A stretch of 64,000 nt of DNA from Paenirhizobium naphthalenivorans (GCF_007992095.1 NZ_BJZP01000007.1:153449-217448); one strand, 5' to 3'. Shown: positions 24,629 to 34,334, counted from the stretch's first letter. Numbers and translations: made by a program. Notes: generated by a model from the letters alone, not told the origin.

Positions 24629-25932
24629 ACGGTTTTCTGATTGCCGCGCCGGGTTCCGGTTCGGGCAAGACGACGGTAACGCTGGGGCTGCTGCGGGCGT
24701 TAAAGAAGCGAGGGCTGGCGGTTGCTCCGGGCAAGGCCGGCCCTGACTATATTGACCCTGCTTTCCATGCGGCGGCGAGCGGCCAGATCTGCCTCAACTT
24801 CGATCCCTGGGCGATGCGCGGCGCGCTGCTTCGCGCCAATGCGGCGCACCATGCGTCGGGCGACAGACTACTGATCGTCGAGGCGATGATGGGTTTGTTC
24901 GATGGTGCTGCCGACGGATCCGGATCGCCTGCCGATCTTGCCGCACTGCTTGGCCTCAATGTCGTGCTGGTGGTCGACTGCGCCAAGACCTCTCATTCTG
25001 TCGCGGCGCTGGTCAGTGGCTTTGCCGGTTTTCGCCCCGACACCGAGGTGGTCGGCGTTATCCTCAATCGCGTCGGATCCGACCGGCACGAGGTCATGCT
25101 GCGCGCTGCGCTCGACGGGATTGCCATGCCGGTGTTTGGCGTGATCCGTTCCGATCCGTCTTTGCATCTGCCTGAGCGCCATCTCGGCCTCGTCCAGGCG
25201 GGCGAGCATGGTGAACTCGAGGCTTTCATCGAGCGCGCCTCGCTCGCGGTCGAGCAGGGCTGCGACCTTGATGCGTTGCTCGCTCTGTCGCGCGGTACGC
25301 GACCCGACGCGGTGGACGGAGCCGTTCCGCCCCTGCCACCCATCGGCCAGCGGATCGCGGTCGCCCGCGACATCGCCTTTGCCTTCTCCTATGCCCATGT
25401 GCTCAGGGGCTGGCAGGCGGCGGGGGCTGAGCTTTCATTCTTCTCTCCGCTTGCCGATGAGGTGCCTTCCGCCCATGCCGATGCGGTCTATCTGCCCGGT
25501 GGCTATCCAGAGCTGCATGCGGGCCGGATCGCGGCAGCCGGAGCCTTCCGTAACGGTATGCTTGATGCCCACGTGCGCGGCGCGAGGATTTTCGGCGAAT
25601 GCGGCGGATACATGGTGCTGGGCGATGCGCTGATCGATGCCGAAAGCGCCGTCCATCCGATGCTTGGGCTCCTGCCACTCGTTACCAGCTATGCGGCGCG
25701 TAAGCGTCATCTGGGCTATCGCCGCATCCGCCCGGTTGATGGGACCTTCTTCAGCCGCCCGATGACGGCGCATGAATTCCATTACGCCTCGATTGTCTCC
25801 GAAGGGGCGGCCGACCGGCTTTTCGTCGCTCAGGATGCGGTTGGTAGCTCCCTTGGCGTGGTGGGGTTGCGGCGCGGCAATGTCGCTGGCTCCTTCATGC
25901 ATCTGATTGACATTCAGGACGATGCTGTATGA
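24625..25932 (+). CDS. cobB: hydrogenobyrinic acid a,c-diamide synthase CobB
   Basis: 435 residues. The P-loop APGSGSGKTTVTLGLL is at 8-23 and PGKAGPDYIDPAFH follows. The C-terminal glutaminase-like domain has YLPGGYPELHA and the triad cysteine in GECGGYMVLGDA near 329. It amidates the a and c acetates using glutamine and ATP, giving the CobN substrate. ATG 24625 overlaps cobA and the stop overlaps cobC. Confidence 0.95.
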   Translation: MNGFLIAAPGSGSGKTTVTLGLLRALKKRGLAVAPGKAGPDYIDPAFHAAASGQICLNFDPWAMRGALLRANAAHHASGDRLLIVEAMMGLFDGAADGSGSPADLAALLGLNVVLVVDCAKTSHSVAALVSGFAGFRPDTEVVGVILNRVGSDRHEVMLRAALDGIAMPVFGVIRSDPSLHLPERHLGLVQAGEHGELEAFIERASLAVEQGCDLDALLALSRGTRPDAVDGAVPPLPPIGQRIAVARDIAFAFSYAHVLRGWQAAGAELSFFSPLADEVPSAHADAVYLPGGYPELHAGRIAAAGAFRNGMLDAHVRGARIFGECGGYMVLGDALIDAESAVHPMLGLLPLVTSYAARKRHLGYRRIRPVDGTFFSRPMTAHEFHYASIVSEGAADRLFVAQDAVGSSLGVVGLRRGNVAGSFMHLIDIQDDAV

Positions 25933-26933
25933 GCGCGCTGATTGTCCATGGTGGCGGTATTGCCCTAGCCGCGGCGCATTATGGCGGCCAGCCGCAGGAT
26001 TGGCTCGACCTGTCGACCGGCCTCAATCCCTGTCCACCCGCTCTGCCCGATCTTTCTGCCCGTGTATGGCATCGTTTGCCGGACGAGGATCTGCTTGAGC
26101 GGACCCGGCGCGCGGCGCGCGATTTCTACCGTTCGGGCGAGACACTGCCGCTTGCCGTTCCCGGTACGCAGTCGGTCATCCAGCTCTTGCCAAAACTCGC
26201 CGATCGTAAGAGGCCTGTTACTATCCTGGCGCCGACCTACGGCGAATACGGCCGGGTCATGGAGGCGAGTGGATTTCGCGTCGATCCGGTTGCCGATCTG
26301 ACCGACATCGATTCACAGTCCGGCCTTGTCGTCATCGTCAATCCCAACAATCCGACCGGCGGGCTATACCCGGCTGACACTCTCCTGGCACTGGCCGACC
26401 AGTTGGCGGGCGAGGGGGGCTTGCTCGTCGTCGACGAGGCTTTCGGCGATGGCGTGCCGGAGGAGAGTCTGGCGGCGATGGCGGGCTCCAGATCCAATCT
26501 TCTGGTCTTCCGCTCATTCGGAAAATTCTTCGGCATGGCTGGCATACGCCTCGGCTTCGTCATTGCCGGCGCACCAATCCTCGAACGCCTCGCCGATTGG
26601 TTGGGCCCCTGGGCGGTGTCAGGCCCGGCGCTTGGCGTCGCCGTCGATCTGCTGTCGGCCGATCCGACCCCGCTTCGCGACCTTGTCGCAGCCCGACGGG
26701 CCGGGTTGCAGCGCGTGCTGTCCGGCGCCGGCTTGACCATCGAGGGCAGTACGCATCTCTTCGCCCTCGTCGCCGATCCGTGTGCTGCCGAGCTTCACGA
26801 GCACCTTTGTCGGGCGCACATCCTGACCCGCAGGTTTGACTATGCCCCGACCTGGCTGCGTTTCGGCCTTACGCCGGACGAAGCCGCGGACAGTCGTCTC
26901 GCCACGGCGTTGTCCGGCTGGAGACTGGCATGA
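25929..26933 (+). CDS. cobC: threonine-phosphate decarboxylase-like aminotransferase CobC
   Basis: 334 residues, a class I/II PLP fold. NPNNPTGG near 137 and the PLP lysine in RSFGKFFGMAGIRLG near 200 are clear, as is LDLSTGLNP near 27. It probably produces (R)-1-amino-2-propanol phosphate for the nucleotide loop. CobC/CobD naming follows the Pseudomonas denitrificans scheme. Overlaps cobB and cobD by 4 bases each. Confidence 0.93.
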   Translation: MSALIVHGGGIALAAAHYGGQPQDWLDLSTGLNPCPPALPDLSARVWHRLPDEDLLERTRRAARDFYRSGETLPLAVPGTQSVIQLLPKLADRKRPVTILAPTYGEYGRVMEASGFRVDPVADLTDIDSQSGLVVIVNPNNPTGGLYPADTLLALADQLAGEGGLLVVDEAFGDGVPEESLAAMAGSRSNLLVFRSFGKFFGMAGIRLGFVIAGAPILERLADWLGPWAVSGPALGVAVDLLSADPTPLRDLVAARRAGLQRVLSGAGLTIEGSTHLFALVADPCAAELHEHLCRAHILTRRFDYAPTWLRFGLTPDEAADSRLATALSGWRLA

Positions 26934-27913
26934 GCGCTTGGATCCTTGCCGCTCTTGTCGGAGCACTCATTCTCGACCGGATCGTCGGCGATCCGCCGGC
27001 GCTCTGGGCGCGCCTGCCGCATCCGGTGGTGCTGTTCGGCCACGGTATTTCCTTCTTTGACAAACGTCTCAATCGCGAAGGCGCTTCGGCGACCACGCGG
27101 CGTCGAAACGGTGTCGCGTCGATCATTTTGCTTCTCGCCCTGTCGGCGGTCATCGGTCGGGTGCTTTCAGACCTGTTTCGCGCCCTCGGGCCTTTCGGCT
27201 TCCTTCTGGAAATGCTGTTGGTTGCGGTTTTTCTCGCGCAGAAGAGTCTGGGTGACCATGTCTCGGCGGTGGCGATTGGCCTTCGACAGGAGGGCTTGGC
27301 AGGGGGGCGTCGAGCGGTGTCGATGATCGTCGGCCGAGATCCGCAGGCGCTTGACGAGCCGGCCGTCTGCCGGGCGGCGATAGAGAGCCTGGCTGAGAAT
27401 TTCGCCGACGGCGTGGTGGCGCCGGCGCTCTGGTATGTCCTTGCCGGACTTCCTGGCCTTCTCGCCTACAAGATGCTGAACACTGCCGACTCGATGATCG
27501 GTCATAAGAACGAGCGGTATCGGGATTTCGGCTGGGCTGCGGCGCGTCTCGATGATCTGGCAAACTGGCCGGCCGCGCGCCTGTCGAGCCTGCTGATCGC
27601 CACTGCCACGCTTTTTCGGCTGGGAGGCCGAGCCGCCCGCCGATCGGTTTCCGTGACCTTGCGTGATTCCGGCCTACATCGCTCGCCGAATTCCGGCTGG
27701 CCGGAGGCGGCTTTCGCCGGTGCGCTCGACATCCAGTTGACGGGCCCCCGCATCTATGGTGGCGAGCGGGTCAGCGAACCGATGATCAACGGTTCGGGCC
27801 GCTCGGTCGCCAGCGTCGGCGACATCGAGACGGGTGTCGCGCTATTCTATGCAAGCTGCGCTGTGCTGACAGTCTTGACGGTTGCGTTGCTCGGGCTCGA
27901 ACAGATCTTCTGA
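26930..27913 (+). CDS. cobD: adenosylcobinamide-phosphate synthase CobD (CbiB)
   Basis: 327 residues with several membrane helices. ALILDRIVGDPPALWARLPHP at the N terminus and AAIESLAENFADGVVAPALWY near 147 are CbiB signatures, with YKMLNTADSMIGHKNERY after. It attaches aminopropanol phosphate to adenosylcobyric acid at the membrane. Last gene of the cobABCD chain; cobQ, cobS, cobT and cobV are not in the window. Confidence 0.94.
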   Translation: MSAWILAALVGALILDRIVGDPPALWARLPHPVVLFGHGISFFDKRLNREGASATTRRRNGVASIILLLALSAVIGRVLSDLFRALGPFGFLLEMLLVAVFLAQKSLGDHVSAVAIGLRQEGLAGGRRAVSMIVGRDPQALDEPAVCRAAIESLAENFADGVVAPALWYVLAGLPGLLAYKMLNTADSMIGHKNERYRDFGWAAARLDDLANWPAARLSSLLIATATLFRLGGRAARRSVSVTLRDSGLHRSPNSGWPEAAFAGALDIQLTGPRIYGGERVSEPMINGSGRSVASVGDIETGVALFYASCAVLTVLTVALLGLEQIF

Positions 27914-28051
27914 CCGCCGGCCTGCGGGCGCAGTGGCGAATTCGATTAAGACAAACTTATCCTTGAAGATTAGCTGTATTTATTCGAATTTATCTTACAG
28001 TGACTTGGTAAGAAGCCCACCAAGGGGTGAAAACAAGACCGGGGGAATGTC

Positions 28052-28480
28052 ATGCGTAAACTGCTTCTGGCCGCTTCGGCCTTTCTGTGCCTGCAATTAC
28101 AGCCGATCGCCGCGTCAGCCAGCAACCTTGTCGCCAGCATCAGCATCTCCAATCAGACGATGACGGTATCGCAGAACGGTATCGTCACGTATCGCTGGAA
28201 AGTGTCGACGGCTCGCAAGGGGTATGTCACGCCGCTCGGTAATTATCGTGCCAAGTGGGCGTCGAAAAACCATCGGTCGCGCAAGTATGACAATGCGCCC
28301 ATGCCCTATGCGATCTTCTTCCATGGCGGCTATGCTGTGCATGCAACCTACGACTTGAAACGCCTCGGCCGGCCGGCCTCGCATGGCTGCGTGCGACTGC
28401 ATCCGGACAATGCTGCACGTTTCTTCTCGATGGCGACAGCCAACGGCTTGAAAAACACCAAGATCATCGTCACTCGCTAG
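28052..28480 (+). CDS. small L,D-transpeptidase (YkuD domain), secreted
   Basis: 142 residues. A signal peptide (RKLLLAASAFLCLQLQPIAA, cleavage near ASA-SN at about 24) is followed by a YkuD catalytic domain. The active-site motif is HATYDLKRLGRPASHGCVRL, with His at about 98 and catalytic Cys at about 115. Such enzymes form 3-3 cross-links in peptidoglycan or attach proteins to it in the periplasm. No LysM or other domain is present. GGGGGA precedes ATG 28052. The upstream 138 bases are AT-rich, suiting its own promoter. It converges on fnrN. Confidence 0.9.
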   Translation: MRKLLLAASAFLCLQLQPIAASASNLVASISISNQTMTVSQNGIVTYRWKVSTARKGYVTPLGNYRAKWASKNHRSRKYDNAPMPYAIFFHGGYAVHATYDLKRLGRPASHGCVRLHPDNAARFFSMATANGLKNTKIIVTR

Positions 28481-28558
28481 CGCAACGGCCGGAAAAACGG
28501 AATCGCTCCCCCTCCGGAATAATGTCCTATTTTGGAGTGTTTGAAGGTCTTTGGCGCG

Positions 28559-29290
28559 TCAATCGTTGCCTGCGGCGTGGCGCAGCCGACGCGTGTCGGG
28601 AACGATCACATGACGATTGTTTTCGATGACAATTGTGCCTTCCTTGCGCAGTTTGGTCATCTGCCGGCTCACAGTCTCGATCGTCAGACCGAGAAAATCG
28701 GCGATGTCAGCGCGCGACAGCGGCAGGTCGAAGGTTGAGGAGTTGCCGCTTGTCCTTTCCGGATCGATGTGGGTGGCAATCAGATAGAGGAAGCTTGCTA
28801 CCTTCTCCTGTGCCGTTTTGCGACCAAGGGTCAGCATCCAGTCGCGGGCCTCGTCAAGTTCCTTGAGTGACTGCGAATGCAGTTTGCGCTCCAAGTCCGC
28901 GGATTCGCCAACGAGGCGTTCAATGATCGGTCGGGGAAAGGAGCAGATCTCCGTCTCTGTCGCGGCTTCCGCAGAGATGGAGCTTTCACTCAGAAATGGT
29001 CGACCAAGGAAGTCGGGAGCGAATTGAAGACCGACGATCTGTTGGCGGCCATCGGCCATCATCTTCGACAGTTTGACGACGCCCTTCAGAATGTTGCTGT
29101 AAGCGCCTACGTTCTCACCTTGGCCGATCACTTCATTGCCGGCTTCGACCTTGCGACGGTTGGAATGCTTGTTCAGCTCGACCAGCTGCGTTGCGGTCAG
29201 GGTCGCGCATATGCCGCCATGACGGGCCTCGCAGGCCTTGCAGATGGCAGGCGCTTCGCATTCATTTGTGTATTTTTTGTGCGCATCCAT
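28559..29290 (-). CDS. fnrN: FNR/CRP-family oxygen-responsive regulator FnrN
   Basis: 243 residues. N-terminal cysteines C11, C17, C20 and C28 plus a later Cys in EICSFPRP near 127 fit a 4Fe-4S oxygen sensor. A cyclic-nucleotide-fold domain spans about 40-150; a C-terminal helix-turn-helix contains LSRADIADFLGLTIETVSRQ, whose E..SR residues read TTGAT half-sites. It should activate low-oxygen genes, here hemN and fixNOQP/fixGHIS. ATG 29290 is chosen; the frame is open upstream but that stretch holds the FNR box. No fixL, fixJ or fixK is in the window. Confidence 0.92.
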   Translation of the reverse strand: MDAHKKYTNECEAPAICKACEARHGGICATLTATQLVELNKHSNRRKVEAGNEVIGQGENVGAYSNILKGVVKLSKMMADGRQQIVGLQFAPDFLGRPFLSESSISAEAATETEICSFPRPIIERLVGESADLERKLHSQSLKELDEARDWMLTLGRKTAQEKVASFLYLIATHIDPERTSGNSSTFDLPLSRADIADFLGLTIETVSRQMTKLRKEGTIVIENNRHVIVPDTRRLRHAAGND

Positions 29291-29413
29291 GATTTCGATC
29301 CCGTCTGACGCCAAACCGCCCTGGCTGAATTCTGCCTGTCGCTCGCTATGAATCTTGTGATCGATCTCCGCCGCACGTCCATGCAAACGTGCCGTTGGCA
29401 AAATAGCAGCAAA

Positions 29414-29427
29414 TTGATCGAAGTCAA
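29414..29427. promoter_or_regulatory. FNR/FnrN box between fnrN and hemN
   Basis: TTGAT-CGAA-GTCAA, one mismatch from the TTGAT-N4-ATCAA consensus. With the usual -41.5 position a plus-strand start would fall near 29462, preceded by TACGAAT at 29450-29456 as -10, giving a leader of about 30 bases before hemN at 29492. The site lies 124 bases from the fnrN start and may also serve autoregulation. Confidence 0.75.
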
Positions 29428-29491
29428 AGGCGCGAGACGCGTGCGGCACTACGAATAGTGCTCAGAATTCTATTCGATGATCGGCGTAGAC

Positions 29492-30841
29492 ATGCAAAAC
29501 TCCCTGCTGGCCAAGTATTCCGGCTCCGTTCCACGTTACACGAGCTATCCGACTGCACCGCATTTTCATGGGGATGTGCAGTGCGGCAAATATGCGCAGT
29601 GGCTGAGTGAGCTTGGTAGTCAGCATGACCTGTCGCTTTACGTGCACATTCCCTATTGCGATCGCCTGTGTTGGTTCTGCGCCTGTCACACCAAGCATAC
29701 GCTTAAATATGAGCCGATCGAGACCTATCTTGTGTCTCTGAAGAAGGAGATCGCCAAGGTTGGCAGTCTTGTCAGTCGTGGCGCCAAGGTCAGCGCACTG
29801 CATTTTGGCGGTGGCTCGCCAACCATGCTCAGGCCGCATGACCTGGTCGATCTGATGAAAGCCTTCCGTGCTGCCTTTGATTTCCGCAATGACGCCGAGA
29901 TCAGCGTGGAGATGGATCCCAACGACCTCGACGAAGCGCGCTATGATGCGCTTGCCGCGATCGGCATGACGCGGGCGAGCCTTGGTGTCCAGGACTTTAA
30001 TCCTAAGGTGCAGAAGACCATCAACCGCGTCCAGACCTTCGAGCAGACCAAGTCGGTGGTCGATGCGGTCAGGGGCAGGGGCGTCCATTCGGTCAACTGC
30101 GACATTCTCTACGGTCTGCCGTACCAGACGATGGCAACGCTGGAGGCGACCGTGAATGACATTGTCTCGCTGTCACCGGACCGGATCGCGCTTTTCGGCT
30201 ATGCGCATGTACCGTGGATGAAAAAGCATCAGACGATGATTCCGGAAGAGGCGTTGCCCGACGTCGAGGCGCGTTTTGCCCAGATGACCCAGGCGGCGGA
30301 CATGCTGGTTGAGGCAGGCTACGAGCCGATCGGTATCGACCATTTCGCCAAGCCCGATGATCGCCTTGCCGTCGCCGCCCGTCAGGGGCGCTTGCGCCGC
30401 AACTTCCAGGGTTACACAGATGATACGGCGGAAGCGCTGATCGGCTTCGGCGCCTCTTCGATTGGGCAGTTGCCGCAAGGGTATGTGCAAAATATGCCGG
30501 CGACCGGCGAATACCAGCGCATGGCCGATGCGGAGGGACTGGCGGTGGTGCGCGGTATCGAGTTGTCCGACGACGACCGGTTGCGTGCCCATGTGATCGA
30601 GGAGATCATGTGCCGCTTCGCCTTTTCTTTCGAAACGGTTCGCGAAGGTTTCCCGCGCCTCGGCGAGACCGTCATCGCCGAGGCGCGGCAATACGCGGCC
30701 TCGAATCCGGATGCCATATGTGAGATCGTTGGAGAAGAGTTCCGCCTCACGGAAGCCGGAAAGCCCTTTGCCCGTAGCGTTGCCGCAGTGTTCGACAGCT
30801 ATCTGGCTACGGGCAAAGGTCGCCATTCGATTGCTGTTTGA
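29492..30841 (+). CDS. hemN: oxygen-independent coproporphyrinogen III oxidase HemN
   Basis: 449 residues from ATG 29492 (an ATG at 29477 adds five residues). VPRYTSYPTAPHF opens the family; the radical-SAM cluster motif HIPYCDRLCWFCACH carries C-x3-C-x2-C near 57-64, and GGGSPTML and SLGVQDFNPKVQKTINR follow. It decarboxylates coproporphyrinogen III without oxygen, supplying haem when oxygen is scarce, for example for the cbb3 oxidase encoded downstream. An FNR box precedes it. Confidence 0.95.
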   Translation: MQNSLLAKYSGSVPRYTSYPTAPHFHGDVQCGKYAQWLSELGSQHDLSLYVHIPYCDRLCWFCACHTKHTLKYEPIETYLVSLKKEIAKVGSLVSRGAKVSALHFGGGSPTMLRPHDLVDLMKAFRAAFDFRNDAEISVEMDPNDLDEARYDALAAIGMTRASLGVQDFNPKVQKTINRVQTFEQTKSVVDAVRGRGVHSVNCDILYGLPYQTMATLEATVNDIVSLSPDRIALFGYAHVPWMKKHQTMIPEEALPDVEARFAQMTQAADMLVEAGYEPIGIDHFAKPDDRLAVAARQGRLRRNFQGYTDDTAEALIGFGASSIGQLPQGYVQNMPATGEYQRMADAEGLAVVRGIELSDDDRLRAHVIEEIMCRFAFSFETVREGFPRLGETVIAEARQYAASNPDAICEIVGEEFRLTEAGKPFARSVAAVFDSYLATGKGRHSIAV

Positions 30842-30946
30842 GCAACACTTGGGCAGCAATTTTCGGCGCCGACCAAACTTCCCATTGGCATTTAGTATCG
30901 TTTTCCCTATGTGGAACACAGATTTTTGACACATGAGGTAATTGGC

Positions 30947-31225
30947 GTGACCGCTACATTCGACAAAGTTGCCGACATCATTGCTGAAACGAGCGAAATC
31001 GACCGCGAGACGATTACGCCCGAAAGCCATACGATCGACGACCTCGGCATCGACAGCCTCGATTTCCTCGACATCGTCTTTGCGATCGATAAGGAATTCG
31101 GCATCAAGATCCCGCTCGAGCAGTGGACCCAGGAAGTGAATGAAGGCAAGGTTTCGACCGAGGCATACTTCGTCCTGAAGAATCTCTGCGCCAAGATCGA
31201 CGAATTGCGGGCGGCCAAGGGCTGA
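30947..31225 (+). CDS. acpXL: acyl carrier protein AcpXL for very-long-chain lipid A acylation
   Basis: 92 residues. The 4'-phosphopantetheine serine is S37 in [18 protein letters not shown]. AcpXL carries the growing 27-hydroxyoctacosanoyl-type chain transferred to lipid A in rhizobia. GTG 30947 is preceded by TGAGGTA (30934-30940) and begins [10 protein letters not shown], the expected N terminus; the frame is open to 30911 but that part is unrelated. First gene of the acpXL to lpxXL cluster. Confidence 0.95.
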   Translation: MTATFDKVADIIAETSEIDRETITPESHTIDDLGIDSLDFLDIVFAIDKEFGIKIPLEQWTQEVNEGKVSTEAYFVLKNLCAKIDELRAAKG

Positions 31226-31250
31226 ACCGCCGCAAGGGCGGAGGTCTTTC

Positions 31251-31724
31251 ATGCTGCTCGAGTATTTCCAAATGATCGACAAGGTCGAGGCGGTTGACCT
31301 CGGCCTTGGCAAACTCAGGGCTCGCTCGGTCGTGCCGCAGAAGAGCCCGGTCTTCGAGGGCCATTTTCCCGGCATGCCGCTTGTTCCGGGCGTTCTGCTG
31401 ATAGAGACGATGGCGCAGGCTTCCGGCATGCTGGTGCTTGCGGCCAAGGACTTCTCTGCCATGCCGTTCCTGATGTCGGTCGACGGCGCCAAGATGCGCG
31501 CCTTCGTCGAGCCCGGCGCGATTCTTGAGATCGAGGCCGAACTGGAACACGATGGTTCCGGCTTCGCCGTGACCAAGGCAAGGATCTCAAGCGGTGGCAA
31601 GAAGATCTGCGACGCGCAGCTGAAGCTCCGCACCATGCCTTTCAGCGAGGTGCCACTGGCTGACATCGTGCGCCGGCGCGCCGAAGAGATCGGCCTGATG
31701 GAAGCCATCGCCGCCGCCCACTAA
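31251..31724 (+). CDS. fabZXL: FabZ-type 3-hydroxyacyl-ACP dehydratase, XL cluster
   Basis: 157 residues, single hotdog domain. FEGHFPGMPLVPGVLLIETM (about 35-54) holds the catalytic His and Glu pair. Within this cluster it should dehydrate 3-hydroxyacyl-AcpXL during elongation to C28. Starts 25 bases after acpXL. A 105-base gap to the next gene contains no gene. Confidence 0.92.
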   Translation: MLLEYFQMIDKVEAVDLGLGKLRARSVVPQKSPVFEGHFPGMPLVPGVLLIETMAQASGMLVLAAKDFSAMPFLMSVDGAKMRAFVEPGAILEIEAELEHDGSGFAVTKARISSGGKKICDAQLKLRTMPFSEVPLADIVRRRAEEIGLMEAIAAAH

Positions 31725-31829
31725 ACAGGGCTGCATCGGAGCGCTCAGCTCTGTACTTTTCTGACGGATGCGGACCCTGAAAGCCGTGGGTTCGATGTGC
31801 CGGCCGTTTCGCCGGCCAGAGGATAGCAA

Positions 31830-33035
31830 ATGAACAAGAAGCCGAACGATGTGGTGATCACCGGAATTGGCATCGTCACCTGCCATGGCACCGGCAAAGA
31901 GGCGCACCTCGCCCTTCTGTCGTCGGCGAGTGCGTTGCCGCCAGTGCTGGAGACGGAGAAATTCAAGCCCTATCCGGTGCATAGACTGCCGGAAATCGAC
32001 TGGTCTGCGCAGATACCGAAGCGCGGTGACCAGCGCCAGATGGAGAACTGGCAGCGTCTCGGTGTCTATGCCGCTGGTCTCGCGCTCGATGATTCCGGGA
32101 TGAAGGACGACGCGGAAGCTTGTGGATCGATGGATCTGATCGTCGCCGCTGGCGGCGGCGAGCGCGATATTGCGGTCGACAGCCTGATTGTCGACGAGGC
32201 GCTGAAGCGCAACGACCGCGAACGGCTGCTGATCGAGAAGCTCAAGACGGAGCTTCGCCCGACGCTCTTTCTCGCGCAGTTGTCCAACCTGATGGCTGGC
32301 AATATCTCCATCGTCCACAAGGTAACCGGTTCGTCGCGCACCTTCATGGGCGAAGAATCGGCTGGCATTTCGGCGATCGAGACTGCCTTTTCCCGTATAA
32401 AGGCCGGTCAATCGACCCACACGCTGGTCGGCGGCGCCTTCGTCGCCGAACGGGCCGACATCCTGCTTCTGGTCGAGGGTATCCAGGCCCATTCGACCGG
32501 GGACTGGCAGCCGCTCTGGTCGCGCGAGGCGGGTGAGGGCGGCGGCATGATCCTCGGCACTGTCGGCGCCTTCCTGATGCTGGAGAGCCGAGCTCATGCC
32601 GAAGCCCGCGGCGCGCACGTCTATGCGGTGCTGGATGCTGTCGAAGGTGATCGAGGCAAACGCGAAGAGGGTGGCCTCGAAAGACGTCTGACCCGGTTGG
32701 CGACGCTCGCTGGCGACGTGAAGGCCTCGGACACTGTGGTGTTCTCCGGTTCGAGTGGTTTGCATGATCTCGCCAAGCGCGAAAAGGCTGTGCTCGAACA
32801 GGCCTTTGCCGGTGTTCCGGTGCGTGGTTATGGTGGGGAGACCGGCCATGGGCTGGAGGCGCAGTTCCCGCTCGGTCTGGTGCTCGCCGCCCTTGCCGTC
32901 GATTCCGGTGTCAAGGTCCCGCCCTTCGATCTGGCGCACGAAGCGGTGATGACCGCACCCGCCCGCCATGCCGTGGTGACGACGGTCGGCTATACGCGCG
33001 GTGAAGGCATCGCGCTTGTTTCTGCCGATGCCTGA
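31830..33035 (+). CDS. fabF2XL: beta-ketoacyl synthase-like protein without catalytic Cys (FabF2XL)
   Basis: 401 residues with a thiolase/KAS fold (VVITGIGIVTCHGTGKE at the start, VVTTVGYTRGEGIALV at the end). Where FabF has the active cysteine (TACASG), this protein reads RTFMGEESAGISAI, placing Glu (175 or 176) there. The His of NAHGT is also not recognisable, and NKSMIGHT is replaced by GETGHGLEAQ. It therefore probably does not condense acyl chains alone; a chain-length or scaffold role with FabF1XL is a reasonable inference. The gene name follows the known rhizobial order. Confidence 0.85.
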   Translation: MNKKPNDVVITGIGIVTCHGTGKEAHLALLSSASALPPVLETEKFKPYPVHRLPEIDWSAQIPKRGDQRQMENWQRLGVYAAGLALDDSGMKDDAEACGSMDLIVAAGGGERDIAVDSLIVDEALKRNDRERLLIEKLKTELRPTLFLAQLSNLMAGNISIVHKVTGSSRTFMGEESAGISAIETAFSRIKAGQSTHTLVGGAFVAERADILLLVEGIQAHSTGDWQPLWSREAGEGGGMILGTVGAFLMLESRAHAEARGAHVYAVLDAVEGDRGKREEGGLERRLTRLATLAGDVKASDTVVFSGSSGLHDLAKREKAVLEQAFAGVPVRGYGGETGHGLEAQFPLGLVLAALAVDSGVKVPPFDLAHEAVMTAPARHAVVTTVGYTRGEGIALVSADA

Positions 33036-33047
33036 GGAGTTGAGATC

Positions 33048-34334
33048 ATGACTGACAACCGTTTCAAGGACCATCTCGGCCGTCCGATCGTCGCCGTAAC
33101 CGGCATGGGTGTTATCACTTCGCTTGGCCAGGGACTTACCGACAACTGGAATGCGCTGACCTCCGGTAAATCCGGCATTCACTACATCAACCGCTTCGAC
33201 ACCGAGGGCATGTCGACGCGCATCGCGGGCACCGTTGATTTCATCGAGATCCCTGCACCGAATTCTGTCGAGCGTTCCTTTGCCATGGCGCGGGAGACGA
33301 CAATCGAAGCGCTGGCGCAGGCCGGCCTTTCCGGTGACTTCAATGGTCCGCTCTTCCTCGCCGCTCCGCCGATCGAGCCGGAATGGGCCGACCGCTTCGC
33401 TCTTGCCGAGCGTTCTCCGCCGCCGAGCCATCCCGGCGACGCCTATGAGCGCTTTCTCACCGCCATGCGGCAGAAGGGGGATCCGGTGTTTCTCGAGGCG
33501 GTTCAGTTCGGCTCGATCTCGGAACGCCTAGCCGACCGTTTTGGCACGCGCGGCCTGCCGGTGACGCTGTCGACCGCCTGCGCCTCGGGTGCGACCGCGA
33601 TCCAGCTTGGCGTGGAAGCCATCCGCCAGGGCCGTACACAACGGGCGCTCACCGTTGCGACCGATGGTTCGGTCAGCGCGGAATCGGTCATCCGCTTCTC
33701 GCTTCTGTCGGCGCTTTCCACCCAGAACGATCCGCCGGAGAAGGCATCCAAGCCGTTCAGCAAGGATCGTGACGGATTCGTCATCGCTGAAGGGGCGGCG
33801 ACCCTGGTGCTGGAATCGCTGGAACATGCCATCGCCCGCGGTGCCAAGGTTCTTGGTATCATGCAGGGCTGCGGCGAGAAGGCCGACCACTTCCATCGCA
33901 CGCGTTCCTCGCCCGACGGCGGGCCGGCGATCGCGACGATCAAAGCGGCACTTTCGGATGCTGGCCTTTCGGAAAGCGCGATCGGCTACATCAACGCGCA
34001 CGGCACCTCGACGCCGGAGAATGACAAGATGGAATATGGCGCTATGCTGGCCGTCTTTGGCGACAGCCTGAAATCCATCCCGGTCTCCTCCAATAAGTCG
34101 ATGATCGGTCACACGCTGACGGCCGCTGGTGCGGTCGAGGCGGTGTTCTCGATCCAGACAATGTTGACGGGTACGCTGCCGCCGACCATCAACTACACCA
34201 ATCCGGATCCGACAATGGAATTGGATGTCGTGCCGAACGTGAAGCGTCAGGCCGAGGTTTCGGCCGTCCTGTCGAACTCCTTCGGTTTCGGCGGGCAGAA
34301 CGCCAGTCTTGTCATGACGCGTGAACCGGCTTAA
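33048..34334 (+). CDS. fabF1XL: beta-ketoacyl-ACP synthase FabF1XL
   Basis: 428 residues, KAS II type with a complete active site: C178 in STACASGA, H318 in INAHGTST, K350 and H355 in SSNKSMIGHTLT. It should elongate acyl-AcpXL with malonyl-ACP. It lies 12 bases after the cysteine-free homologue, suggesting coexpression and possibly a heterodimer. Compared with FabF, a stretch around 105-150 (PPIEPEWADRFALAERSPPP) is distinct and may shape a longer acyl tunnel. Confidence 0.94.
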   Translation: MTDNRFKDHLGRPIVAVTGMGVITSLGQGLTDNWNALTSGKSGIHYINRFDTEGMSTRIAGTVDFIEIPAPNSVERSFAMARETTIEALAQAGLSGDFNGPLFLAAPPIEPEWADRFALAERSPPPSHPGDAYERFLTAMRQKGDPVFLEAVQFGSISERLADRFGTRGLPVTLSTACASGATAIQLGVEAIRQGRTQRALTVATDGSVSAESVIRFSLLSALSTQNDPPEKASKPFSKDRDGFVIAEGAATLVLESLEHAIARGAKVLGIMQGCGEKADHFHRTRSSPDGGPAIATIKAALSDAGLSESAIGYINAHGTSTPENDKMEYGAMLAVFGDSLKSIPVSSNKSMIGHTLTAAGAVEAVFSIQTMLTGTLPPTINYTNPDPTMELDVVPNVKRQAEVSAVLSNSFGFGGQNASLVMTREPA

